A stretch of DNA of 64,000 bases from Jackrogersella multiformis. Its lineage: Eukaryota > Ascomycota > Sordariomycetes > Xylariales > Hypoxylaceae. The notes under the pieces were generated by a model. It worked only from the letters and a program-made list of their open reading frames with translations. It searched no databases and was not told where the DNA came from. How positions within the stretch are numbered: position 1 is the stretch's first letter; each line of letters begins with the position of its first letter. The position numbers and the translations under genes were made by a program. The stretch spans positions 2,666,001-2,730,000 of the forward strand of contig CADCXD010000004.1 in NCBI GenBank assembly GCA_902806575.1, read 5' to 3'. Below, piece after piece: positions 32,685-42,988 of the stretch.

Positions 32685-34343
32685 ATGGACCTCACAAATG
32701 GGGGTCACCCAATTCGTCTAGAGCGAGGGGGACATCCACTAGAGGCAATTGCTTCTACCTCGAAGCCGAAGCGACGGCTCTCCAACGATATCACAAGCCG
32801 CCGAGTACGATTCCTAACTTCATCAGGTACTAATGTTTCAGATCATCATGATCACTCAACATCGCCCAGACTAAGCATTTCAGCTTGCGAAGACCAGTCT
32901 AAATCACATTGTAATAAGGAAACTTCGTCCAATGTCTTGTCTAATCCGTAAGTACCTAGCGAATGACGAGGATATTTATAGATATATAGCTAATTTAAAA
33001 TAGCCCCCAACGTGACGATTCATCAGGACACATCAATATATTGCGACCGAGACCTAGAGAACCATCGACTATCAGACCGGATACCATCCGTGTTTTGAAT
33101 ATTCCTGACGATATATCGAAACCAGAAATAAAATCAGAGCTAGAAAAGCTCTTCGGCTCAAGCTGTAAGGTCCATAGTCTAGCTCGAGTCCCTAGAGATA
33201 CTGGCTGGCGGAGATATGCCACTGTTACATGCCCAACTATCCCCAACGACAAATTAAGCAGTTTAATTATGACGGAGGAGATTAGACTACGTGGTCTTTT
33301 TAATCTGCAATATGATAAAAGCTTCTTAGGGATAACCCCCCTATACGATGCCGGCGAGGACGCTATAGTCGAGTAAGCTCCGAACCACCTAATTAAATAC
33401 GTTCTAGCTAATAGTGTTGGGAATCAAAGCATAATTGCAATCGAAGGTCTAGGAACGAATCCCTTTGGAACTTTCCGTGCCCCACAAGGAGACGAGATGT
33501 GGCTTCGAGACTATTTACGAGATGACTTCCAGTCTTGCCGCATCCTGCTTTATGGATATGACTCCAAAGTCCCCGGTTCGAAGTCCGACCAGAACATTCG
33601 GGAAATCGCTAGCACATGCAAGAATGTTATCGCGAATTTCCCCAAGCTTTCAAAGGTAATGACCACATGGACCTTTAGGAGTCTTAATTAACCCGCGGTA
33701 CAGACGGAAGATAGGCCAGTGATATGGATCGGCCAGAGCATGGGCGGCCTCATCGTCCAGGAGGTCTGTTAAACTCCTGGAATTTTCATAAGCGAATATA
33801 CATACTAATATCCCCAAGGTTTTGAGCCAATCCCGCCAGCATAGATCCTTTGGTCTCCCCAGCAACTTACTAACCGCCTCAATTGGCTTCCTTGGATACG
33901 GTGTCCCAATAATTGGATTGAAGAACGAGTCACTCCTCAATATTGTGAGGGGACAGCCGAACTTTGAGATGATCAAGAGCATATGCATCGAGGACAATAG
34001 ACCTTCGCAATACCTCAATGACCTAGCAAAACGATTTTCCCTTTGCAAGGACAAGCTCAGCGTCCACTACTTCTACGAGACCAACCCGTCCCCTGACCTC
34101 ATAGTACGACCCTTTCATCTTTCATATCTCTTGTAACCAAAGCGGTCTAACATAGGTACGGAATAGGACGACCAAGCTCCCTCCGAGCGACGTGTAGACG
34201 ACCCCGAAGCCGTGGACTGCGAGAATTCGTACTGGATACCTCGCAATCACTCGGAGCTCGTGAAAATCTCGAGTCGCAGCGACTTCACCTACGTAATCAC
34301 CACCCAGGTCTTGTCGCTCATCCTCAGCAGTCTAATAGACTAG
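32685..34343 (+). CDS. RRM-like plus alpha/beta hydrolase (SERAC1/lipase-like) protein
   Basis: Six exons, 32685-32947, 33004-33372, 33415-33655, 33704-33763, 33819-34103 and 34167-34343, give 464 residues with all phases consistent; the second intron is only 42 bases. After a polar, disordered leader comes a compact domain, TIRVLNIPDDISKPEIKSEL, then GWRRYATVTC, similar to an RNA-recognition fold or to a degenerate beta-alpha-beta unit often placed before fungal hydrolase domains. The hydrolase follows: IIAIEGLGTNPFGTF, MWLRDYL, RILLYGYDSK, the nucleophile elbow IGQSMGGLIVQE (G-x-S-x-G), and the closing DCENSYWIPRNHSELVKIS with a candidate catalytic His. In fungi this kind of hydrolase is often the N-terminal effector part of NACHT/NB-ARC or ankyrin proteins; here the protein stops right after it. 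It lies in frame behind the DUF7580-like gene, separated only by a TAG, so the true start may be upstream. Role in incompatibility or immunity is inference. Confidence 0.7.
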
Positions 34344-35500
34344 TGGGTTCCTATATATCAGGGTGTTAGAATAGGTTGGATATAGAGAATTGGCGATACC
34401 CGCATACCGTATGGAGTTTTAACAGTTAGTCTAAAACCAATATAACCGTTTCCACAATTGCACAGAACCTATCAGATTGGTCCTTCTATTTTCAGTAAAA
34501 AGGTTGAATTTATTGTCTACAGAAAAACTCAGATTCTACCAACGGTAAAATCTTCTATGTTAGAGCATTATTGTCTCATAACAAGTCACGTGGGTAACCA
34601 AAGTTTGAAGATATCTCCAACACACAAAGACCCAATATCCTCGACACACGGACCACCTAAATAGAAGAGCCTAAGGTCCAAAAGCACGTGATAAAGGAAG
34701 ATACCCATCTTATCACATGATGAAAGGGAGATTGTCTCTGACAGAACCTTTCCTAGCTTTACTTTCCTACCTACCTAGGTAGCCATCACTACACTAGTGA
34801 ATTACGACAGACACTTAAGTCAAGACTAGGTAGGTACTTAGTAATCACACATATCACTAAATCAGCACCACGAACGCACGCAGTCATAAAAAAAAACCTT
34901 GATTCAACTCGATTCGATTCGATTCGATTCAATCCGAACCAGAACTAGACAGACAGACATGTCCAATCCGGCAGTGCAATGCAACCACCAGCTATAAGTT
35001 TTGCTCCGTACTGTAGGAGAGACAGGAGAGAGATAGAAAGAGAGGGCAAAATCAATCGTCGCGGGCTTTGCAAAGTCTAAATCTAGAAATGTGTGCGAGT
35101 GTGTGCTAGTCGTGACTTAAACCGCATATCGTTCGTTCGTTCCATTCTTCCACCCAGCCCACCCCTTTCCGCAGGCGGGAAAACAAAACAAAAGGGTGGG
35201 GGTGGAATAGATACATCATCGTCGGGATATCAACCAGAAATAACACCAATGGCCGTCGCGGCCTCCTAACTCCCGACGCCTTCGTGAGGGTGGTACGTTC
35301 CCTCTCCATCCAGTAAAGGGGCATGATACACCCCAGAACGCCGTCCATGACTATGCCAAATCTCAACCTCAGCTGCGATTGGGCGGCTGGCTCTCTCGTA
35401 AGTAGCGCGTTTCGTAAGAGCCTCTAAACTCCAAGTATGCCACTACCGTTTTGTAGGAACGACCTTTATACGTGATAGTGATTTAGCGGTCACCATGACA
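34344..35500. other. Intergenic region with TAGGTA motifs and a GATTC repeat
   Basis: About 1.15 kb between the hydrolase gene and the stop of HSF1. It contains CCTACCTACCTAGGTAG near 34769-34782, a GATTC pentamer repeat near 34909-34931, and an AGAGAGACAGGAGAGAGA-like purine stretch around 35018-35045. No gene recognised. Confidence 0.5.
34909..34931. repeat. GATTC pentamer microsatellite
   Basis: Four to five tandem copies of GATTC (as CTCGATTCGATTCGATTC and onward) in the intergenic region behind the hydrolase gene. Confidence 0.8.
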
Positions 35501-37787
35501 TCACGCCTTGCGCTGCCGTTTGGCAGCTCGATCTGGGCTGCCGTCAAGATCGTTCCGGAGGATCTCCTCGGTGCCGCTCGGACTCGGCGACTTGTGACTC
35601 GGCGTGTTCGTCTCGACGATCCGGTTGGTATTCAGCGCGTCGCCGGCTAAGAACTCGGTACCTTCGGGGTTCCAGTCGAAGGCCGCGGTACCGTTGAAGT
35701 GGGAGGTGTCGAAGTCGTAGTCGTTGCCCACGTCGTCGGCGGTATACGCGTTGGAGTCGATGAACTGGTTCAGGTCGAGATTATCATCGAAGTAGCCGTT
35801 TGATTCGTCCAGGCCGGGTATGCGGCCTGACGGACTAAGTGGACCAAGGAGATGGCTGAGATCATCCAGCTTCTGGCTTTGCTCGTGTTGCAAGCGCTGG
35901 AGCTGCTCGAGCTCCTCTTCCGTCTGCGATATTCGTTGGATCGATGGCGGGAGAGCTGAAGGTACGATGGGGGATAGTGAGGTTCGCGTGCCTGCGGCTG
36001 GCACACTTCCGGCTGACGGGATTCCTGCTGACGGGATTCCTATAGTGGAGGTGGAGGGACGTGAGTCTACTGGCATGGAAGGCGAAGGCACGGATGGGAC
36101 AGGCGTAGGAGCAGTGCTATTATGACCAGACATGATGCTTAACATCCGGTTTCGTTGGTCATTAGTTAAAGTCGCAGACATGTTAGCGGCCACGTTGGGA
36201 AGGTCAACGGAAATATTGCCAGCATTTGTGTTGGCGTCTTGGATAATCTTCATCATGCCTTCCTGGGGATTCGACTCTAGCTCCTGTTTGAGATAAGCTG
36301 GTGTAGAGGACGACTCTGTCGGAGTGTCGAAGACCTCCGTGACTTGCGCTATCTGAGGTTGTTGATGATTAGAGTAATTGGTAAAGGTCGGGGACGAAGC
36401 TGTGGCCGGAGAGGTTCTAGGGGCTTGATTCTGGGCCGGGGGGATAGGAGGCAGAAGGCGGTGCTGCCTCTTGGGTGTGCCTACGGGTGTCCCGGTTCTA
36501 GGCATCTGCTGCTGCACCCAATCTCCAAGGTCGACCACACTACCCTGGCCTTGCTGTGGCGGCATCTGAACATTAGGTATGATGCTGGCCAACAGGTCAT
36601 TCACATTCTGCACGCCTCCTTGTTCCTCGAGCGACTTCCTAAACACGTTCGCGAGGAAATTTAAGATGGCATTGATGGAATTCTCATGGCGATCATGCAT
36701 GTTTTGGAACATGATTGCTTGTTGATACAGCTGGTTGTGCTCCTGTCTAAGTCGTTGGATCGCCTCGCTAATCTGCTTCTGCCGTTGCTGTAGCGTCGCC
36801 ATCTGATCTCGGACAACCGCCAACTCCTTCTTCTGGAGTGGCCCCGACTCAGGCGCTGGTAGTGCTCGGCTTTGCGCGGTTTGCTGAGTAAACGGGTGGC
36901 CAATGGCTTCGTCCGGCACCATGACATCCTCGTCGCTCTCACCATCACCTTCGTCGCCCCGCTTCTTACCACCCTTTTTGCTGTTCCCACTTTTCGGCTT
37001 GTTGATTAGCCATAGTAGGTTCGGATGACCGCGCTTGAAGTAAGGGTTATAGTATTCGCTTGGGCTCTTGTTCTTGCGCTCGCTAGCCTTCATAGAATTG
37101 TCTGAAAGGCCGACTTTCTTGTGGAATCCATACATGTTGAGCTGACGAACAAAGGAGGCGTAGTTGTTATGCTTGAAGAGCTCAGGAATCAACGTCTTAG
37201 CAAACTCATCTTCGTCGAGAACAATGAAGGAGTCCCCCTTCTCCGACCATCTTATTAGATCCGTGTTCTTCGACTCCTCCAGAAAGCTATGCATATGGTT
37301 AGCTACGGCAGTATGAAGCCAAGGAAGGATATCAAGCTTACCTGTTCAACTTTTGCACGAAAGGCGGAATCTGCTTACGTTTCGCCTGTGACTCTCTCTT
37401 TGCCCTTTGGGCCTTCTCCTCGAGCAACTCTATATTGTCATGCTCGTCGACTCCCCCGTTGGACTGGTTCGCGATTATATTCTCATCAAAGTTCGGCCAC
37501 GTGTCGCTCTGCTGCGGGCTGAATGCACGATTAGTAGCAACGAGGGCATTGTTGACACCTCGTCTCGCAACGACGTTGGAGGGCGTGCTAGGCCCGTATG
37601 GGGCTTGTGTTGGCGAGGGTATTACGCCATAGGAGTTTACCCCATTCGAAGTGTTGTCAACGAAGGCACCCGCATTATTCCCATTCCATCTCAGCAACTG
37701 GTCTTGACTGTTATATGGCTGCGCCATTTGATGTTGTATTGGCACACTACCTGGTGCCGGTCGTTTTCGAGGATTCGGAGATGGCAT
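35501..37787 (-). CDS. Heat shock transcription factor HSF1
   Basis: Two exons, 37342-37787 and 35501-37286 (intron GTAAGC...TAG inside the DNA-binding domain), give 743 residues. The start MPSPNPRKRPAPGS at 37787 matches the usual ascomycete beginning; two earlier in-frame Met codons (37832, 37808) are also possible. The winged-helix HSF domain runs from about residue 140 to 250: PPFVQKLNSFLEESKN, then DLIRWSEKGDSFIVLDEDEF, ELFKHNNYASFVRQLNMYGF, and HKKV. A linker with KRGHPNLLWLINKPK precedes a trimerisation coiled coil (LQKKELAVVRDQMATLQQRQ, and QEHNQLYQQAIMFQNMHD), followed by a long Ser/Pro/Gln-rich activation region. HSF1 binds inverted nGAAn repeats as a trimer and induces chaperone genes. 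Upstream at 38671-38695 there are TTCTAGAG repeats ending in TTCTAGAA, so autoregulation is possible. Confidence 0.95.
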
Positions 37788-38257
37788 AGGATGGTAGTAA
37801 CCGTACATGAGCCACGACCAGGAGGAGTACACCGGCCTGCTTCACCAAGAGGCGATTAGGAATACCGTATATCTCGTGGGCGAGGAACGATCCCGTAGCA
37901 CTCAACAACGTCCGGGTTCAACGGGAATGGAATACGGTAGTGGCAGGGATTGCCGACGTTGGTTAACGTTCGTGATCGGAGATGACGGATCGAAGGAGGG
38001 GAAGAGCTGGAAGGGAACGAGAGATTGGACAGGAGGCAGCCGGACCGTGTACGAAGCTGCAGCGCAAGGCTATGGATAGAAAGTAGGCGACCGGACTAGG
38101 CTGCTAGCGGTGCAAGGTATTCTGAGGTCATAAGAGTCGTCGCGCAAGGCTGGGAATGTTTTGTTTCGGTGAGAATAGATGCGATGCTGCAGGTTTAGAC
38201 TAAGGCAACCAATGAACGTAAGAAAGATTTCGCGCGCAGACGTTCGTAGTAGGTATT

Positions 38258-38277
38258 TCTTCTTCTTCTTCTTCTTC
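38258..38277. repeat. CTT/AAG trinucleotide microsatellite upstream of HSF1
   Basis: Six to seven tandem TTC/CTT units about 470 bases upstream of the HSF1 start; on the HSF1 strand they read as a GAA repeat, which also resembles arrays of single heat shock half-sites. Confidence 0.8.
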
Positions 38278-38670
38278 AAATTCCTGGCAGTTCTTAAATC
38301 CGATGGAGTAAGATGGTGGGTTCCAGGCTTTCCTCTGCATTCATACCTTTTACCTATATATCGTCCTAGCCTCAAAGGGCTTGAAGGACGAGAGAAGGAA
38401 CTGAATCAACCGTAGAAGCCGGAAAGAATCTTCCAAGACTCCGGGAAGAATTGTCTCTAGCAGTTGCGACAGCGGTGAAGCGAACGGCTTGAGAGGTGAG
38501 AGGCAATCAAGGGTAGGGAACAAGGGCGGAGGCAAAGACCGTTGTTCTCGAAGTCGCAAAAAGGTAATTCGATGTCGCAGAATGCCTAAGCTGGGGTAGA
38601 CGTCGACTGTGCCGCAGTAGGTATTTTGCTATACCTGGGTACCTAGTGTAGGTAGGTACCGTAGTTGTCG

Positions 38671-38695
38671 TTCTAGAGTTCTAGAGTTCTAGAAG
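38671..38695. promoter_or_regulatory. Possible heat shock element array upstream of HSF1
   Basis: Three head-to-tail units of eight bases, TTCTAGAG, TTCTAGAG and TTCTAGAA, lie about 890 bases upstream of the HSF1 start. The last unit is a perfect TTCnnGAA inverted pair, the core of a heat shock element, and the others are one base away. Site identity is inferred from sequence only. Confidence 0.35.
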
Positions 38696-40111
38696 GGTAG
38701 CTTTGAGATATAGTTACTCGAGAAGAGTTACATGTGCAGGCGACAACGTGGTTCAAGACGGAAATGGTAATAGGGTAACCTAGGTAGGTAATAGGAATAG
38801 GAATGGGAATGGAGAGCTTTGATGGGATTTTCAAGAATTGGACCGGTCTTCCGGCTCACAGGCCGTGACACCTGGGCACCCCAAAAATTGAAGAAATCCT
38901 TCTTCCGTGTCTTGGCTTAGTCCTTCCACTGTGCGCGATGGGACCGAACCGACCCGACAATTTAGGAAGATACAGTACCTATCTAGTGTAGGCATGTAGG
39001 TATCCGAACCGGCATAGGACGAGTAGGCTGGAGAAACTTCCAAGTTCTAATATCGAATATTAGAATCAATTGTAGATATCGTAATGTAGAGCTGACATCA
39101 ATGTTGTTGTACAGGTTTAAAAAAAATTACACGCGATAGGTATTCGATAAATTCGAGATATGTACTACATACCTTGTACCTAGGTACCTCTAGGTCGTTA
39201 CCCAGGTCCCATCCAGCTGATTTTTTACTTCATGTACTGAATGTTGTCATCCGCACTTATGCGGCAAAGCGACCTTACCAAAAACTACCATGGCCCGCTA
39301 GTATGGTACATCCTAGATGAATGAAGCACAGACCATGCATTGTCGTGGTACCCATGATTAAAACATTGAACCAATCAAAAATAAGATTGATAAGAAATTC
39401 TACAGGTAAGGTACCTACCTCCTATCTACATAGGTAATAGCTATTAGCCCACCTTAAGGCTTCATAGGACCTATGAGACTGCTCTTTTTGTGATTCATGG
39501 TACTATCGAATGATTATCTCGTTAATAAAACACCTTGATCATAATAGACAGAGCCAGGGTCATGATACGTACACCTACTTAGTATTCATCGTTATATGAT
39601 CGTGAAATACTATTGATTTTACCTATTTAGACTACCTACCTACTCTAGGCTGTTCCCCGTACCTAATGATTATCAAGACAAGAGATCTAGATACAGAGCA
39701 GTGCGCGAGACACGATACCGCCTAGAAGCTGCGGGGGTCATTAATAAGAACCATGTCTTGAATATCGTAGTATCGTAGCTGCAGGCCCGGACCATCACCT
39801 CCAGACAATGCAACGCTAGACCGCGGACGCATGGCCAGCGAAGGGTACCTAGCTAGAGCTGTGAGTAGCTGTTCACGGGAGATCCATTGATGAGATACTG
39901 TTTGGCCAATGACTACAAGCCCATCCTCAACAGTATGCACGATTATGTTGAAATATTAACCCAATTTATAATCATCATAATTTTTCACATCTTGCACATG
40001 TCTTGCAGCTTCAATTTGTTCAGATAGGAGAAAAGTCTATCTAGGGGTATCATGGTCATGTTAAATCCTAAGCGACACGAAAAAGGAGGTATGTGTAGTG
40101 TAGTAAAAGGA

Positions 40112-41716
40112 TCATTTAGCCCCTCTGCCAGCTAGAGCTGATGCTCTCGCCAGTTTGGTATTCCTCGCCTGATCCCATTCTCTGCCCGAGTTTCCAGACT
40201 TTGCCTCTCTTTGCGCTTTCTTCTCCTCCTTGAGCGTCCGGGCCTTTTCTCGCGGATCAATAACAACTAATTCCTCTTCGGCCTTCTTTCGATAAGAAAG
40301 GTCCTTACCAAGCTTATCAGCTGTAAAGCTCAGAGAGTGCGACATCCAACCCTCGTCGTCGCTCTCTTCCTTCTCGGCTTTGTCCCATGAATTACAGCTT
40401 TGACAGTTGACAATGAAGTGCAAATCACAGAGTCCTGCTTCGTCATCTTGCTCGCCTGAACCTTGTTCAGGATTATCCTCCCCTGCTGGGACATTTAACT
40501 GCTCTTTTTCGGGTCCTATTTGACCAAGTTTGGAGCGGAAAGCCTGTAATAGCAATAGATCCTCATTCGCTGAAATACCCTCGCCGCCTCTCCGTCTTTT
40601 CCGGCCACGCGTAGAGCTCTCCGGAATTAGCTGCTCCAATGCAGTTTTCTTGACCTCTTTAACCGGTTCAGAGTGAATGGTCCGCTTCATAGAAGCTTTC
40701 AAGGCTGCTATCTCCTCGTTTGCTTGTTCTAGAGCAGATCGTTTCTTTGGTTCTGGCTCCGGGGATGATTCATCGTCGATAGGAATAGGCGTGTTCTTCG
40801 TTGGTGCAGATAATGATTTTGCTTCCGGTGTTGCGTCGATCGGGAGTTCGCGAACTGGTATAGTAGTAGACTTCACCACTTTGCCGTTCTTCTTCGCATT
40901 GTTCTTAGGTACCTTTACTGCAGGTGTTGGCTCTTCGTCCACATCCATGACAATTCGCGAGTCAAATTTTGCCTTTTTTAGAACTGGGGCGTCATTGTCG
41001 CCTTCTTCGTCGCCAAAACTTAGCAGCGTCTTCCCAGACTTGGGTTTTGCCTTCTTTTTCTTCCCCCCTGCAACAGCCTCTTGAGTGCGCTTGGCTATCC
41101 GTTCTCGCTTCTTTATATCATCGAAAGGGTTGACTAGAATCTCCACGCCTGTGATCTTGACAGGGTAAAGAGGCCGTTCGCTTCCCTCCGCTACTTCTGC
41201 TTCACCTATGCGGGCTAGGTTATAGATTGTATCACCTACGACCCTCCCGAACACCGTATTTTTGTTGTTTAACTCATCCGCCTTGTCCAAGGTGAAGAAG
41301 AATTGACTAGCATTGGTGTCAGGTTTGCTTTCATTTGCCATACCCAGCAGTCCCCTTCGATTGAACTTTAACCGTGAATGAAACTCGTCTTTGAAGTTCA
41401 CACCTGTCGGACCGGCATTCTTCCCGTGACGCTGGTCCATAGGCCATGGATCCAGATCACCACTGTACGCGCCGCCATCGTAGATGGACTCGCCCCCGTT
41501 TCCCGTGCCGGTTGGGTCTCCTCCCTGTATAATGAAACCGGGAACTAAGCGGTGGAATATCGTGTTGTCGTAGTATCCATCGAGGCACAGCTGGAGGAAG
41601 TTTCGCGACGTGAGTGGAGTCTGCTTTGCGAAGAGTTCGACGGACAGGTCACCTTGTGTTGTATGGAAGATAAGTGAAGCTGTAGGTTGCGGCTCGAGAT
41701 TGTAGATGGATGACAT
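40112..41716 (-). CDS. CWC27: Spliceosomal peptidyl-prolyl isomerase CWC27 (cyclophilin type)
   Basis: Single exon, 534 residues. The cyclophilin domain fills about residues 10-190, with TPLTSRNFLQLCLDGYYDNT, FHRLVPGFIIQGGDPTGTG, FNRRGLLGMANE, NASQFFFTLDKADELNNKNT and FGRVVGDTIYNLARI. The family member is identified by the following NPFDDIKKRE and the long charged tail with two KKAK/KKR-rich patches, plus the late LCDLHFIVNCQSCNSWD, which is typical of fungal Cwc27. The protein associates with activated spliceosomes (Prp19/CWC complex); isomerase activity in Cwc27 homologs is weak or absent. The start at 41716 is the first ATG and precedes the conserved SSIYNLEPQPTASLIFHTTQ. Confidence 0.95.
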   Translation of the reverse strand: MSSIYNLEPQPTASLIFHTTQGDLSVELFAKQTPLTSRNFLQLCLDGYYDNTIFHRLVPGFIIQGGDPTGTGNGGESIYDGGAYSGDLDPWPMDQRHGKNAGPTGVNFKDEFHSRLKFNRRGLLGMANESKPDTNASQFFFTLDKADELNNKNTVFGRVVGDTIYNLARIGEAEVAEGSERPLYPVKITGVEILVNPFDDIKKRERIAKRTQEAVAGGKKKKAKPKSGKTLLSFGDEEGDNDAPVLKKAKFDSRIVMDVDEEPTPAVKVPKNNAKKNGKVVKSTTIPVRELPIDATPEAKSLSAPTKNTPIPIDDESSPEPEPKKRSALEQANEEIAALKASMKRTIHSEPVKEVKKTALEQLIPESSTRGRKRRRGGEGISANEDLLLLQAFRSKLGQIGPEKEQLNVPAGEDNPEQGSGEQDDEAGLCDLHFIVNCQSCNSWDKAEKEESDDEGWMSHSLSFTADKLGKDLSYRKKAEEELVVIDPREKARTLKEEKKAQREAKSGNSGREWDQARNTKLARASALAGRGAK

Positions 41717-42179
41717 CTTCCTCCGTGGTCCAAAATGCCGAACTGTTAATTTGAATTTGAAGGATATGTGGGAATCGGGAGGGAAATAAAGCTTAGGTAC
41801 CTAAGCCAGTAGTTAATTAGGGGTGTAGGTACCACACGGGAATAGGTGGTTGCGGGGAACGGTTCTCGAACGTAAAACGTACTTTATTTTAAAAATGATT
41901 TAATTATATGTTTATTATTTTTGCTTTAATTATCGTTTTTTTTAATTATTGTTTTTTTTAATTATTATTTTTATTTTTATTTTTATTTTAATTATTATTT
42001 TTATTTTAATTATTATTTTTATTATAATTATAATTTTTATAATTTTTATAATTTAAATATATAAAAATAATTAATTATTATAAATTTATTTATTTAAAAT
42101 ATTTATTTAACGTAATTATATTTAAAATAATTAAATTATTTTTTATAAATAAATAAATATTTAAATAAATTAATTTAAA

Positions 42180-42215
<36 letters not shown>

Positions 42216-42988
42216 TTATTTATTTATTTATTTAAAAAAATTATAAAATAAAAAACGTTTTTTAAATAAAAATAATAATAAAAATAATAAAAATAATTAT
42301 TAATTTTAAAAAACCCGTTTCTTAAAAATATTAATTATCGTTATAATAAGTACGACGTTTAGTTTAATAAAAATTAACTTTTAAACGCGGTTTTTTTAAC
42401 GTCGAAATAAATAAATAAAAGGCACAAGTAAGACTTCCTTTATGTTCGATATTTGCTTAGTACCTAGGTACCTACCGGTACCCACCTATCCTTGTAAATA
42501 CATAGGTACTTCTAGGTAGGTAGTACCTAGGTACATAGCTAAACTCCCGTAGGTACCTAGGTACCTAATGCCCTGCTTAAACATTAGCTACCTAGGTACC
42601 TTAGGTAGGTAGGTACTCCACCCATAGGGCCACCATGCAGTGTCTTGATTCGCCTCAATATCAACTCTAATAAAAAGGGTTTTAAATAGTACAGACTTAG
42701 AATTCACGCGTTGAATACACGACGGTAAGCAATATTCTTCATTAAAAAAGCCCCTACAGAGCAAATATCTTATATTGCGCATAACGGGCCGTACAATCAA
42801 GTGTTTCCCCCCTATTTCAGTCTGGTAGTTAACCATTTGCACCTGGTGACTTATACCCACAACTGGTTAATTCTGACCACATTTGCGGGATCGTGGCGCG
42901 CAGGTACTTATGTATTCCTAGGGACATAGAAGCCGAGGATATTTTCACTTAGGTACTACACAACACGGGAAAGACAGCATTCGTTACC
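41717..42988. other. Intergenic region between CWC27 and deoxyhypusine synthase
   Basis: About 1.27 kb made of three parts: a short CWC27 promoter, the AT-rich island at 41880-42425, and a segment at 42455-42620 crowded with TAGGTACC motifs. The last 370 bases should carry the deoxyhypusine synthase promoter. No gene recognised. Confidence 0.6.
41880..42425. repeat. AT-rich, RIP-like island
   Basis: About 545 bases consist nearly only of A and T, with TTAATTATT-type words, a TA run at about 42185-42211 and a TTTA run behind it. Most of the few remaining C bases stand in CpG (for example ACGTT, ACGACG, AACGCGG). Both edges are sharp against ordinary sequence. This pattern is what repeat-induced point mutation leaves on an old duplicated element; no open frame survives. 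Confidence 0.6.

Larger units (their letters stand above)
37788..40111. other. HSF1 upstream region and gene-free interval
   Basis: About 2.3 kb between the HSF1 start and the CWC27 stop. Contains a CTT repeat (about 38258-38277), TTCTAGAG repeats at 38671-38695, TAGGTACC motifs around 38635-38660, 39178-39195 and 39410-39435, and a perfect short palindrome at 39045-39065. Small open frames, for example 39722-39940 minus, have no domain. No gene recognised; a long 5' leader of HSF1 is likely to occupy part of it. Confidence 0.5.

Noticed and set aside
33374..33376. In-frame TAA in the hydrolase gene, first taken for another nonsense codon.
   Set aside because: A 42-base intron with good donor, CTAAT branch and TAG acceptor removes it in phase and gives the expected family reading.
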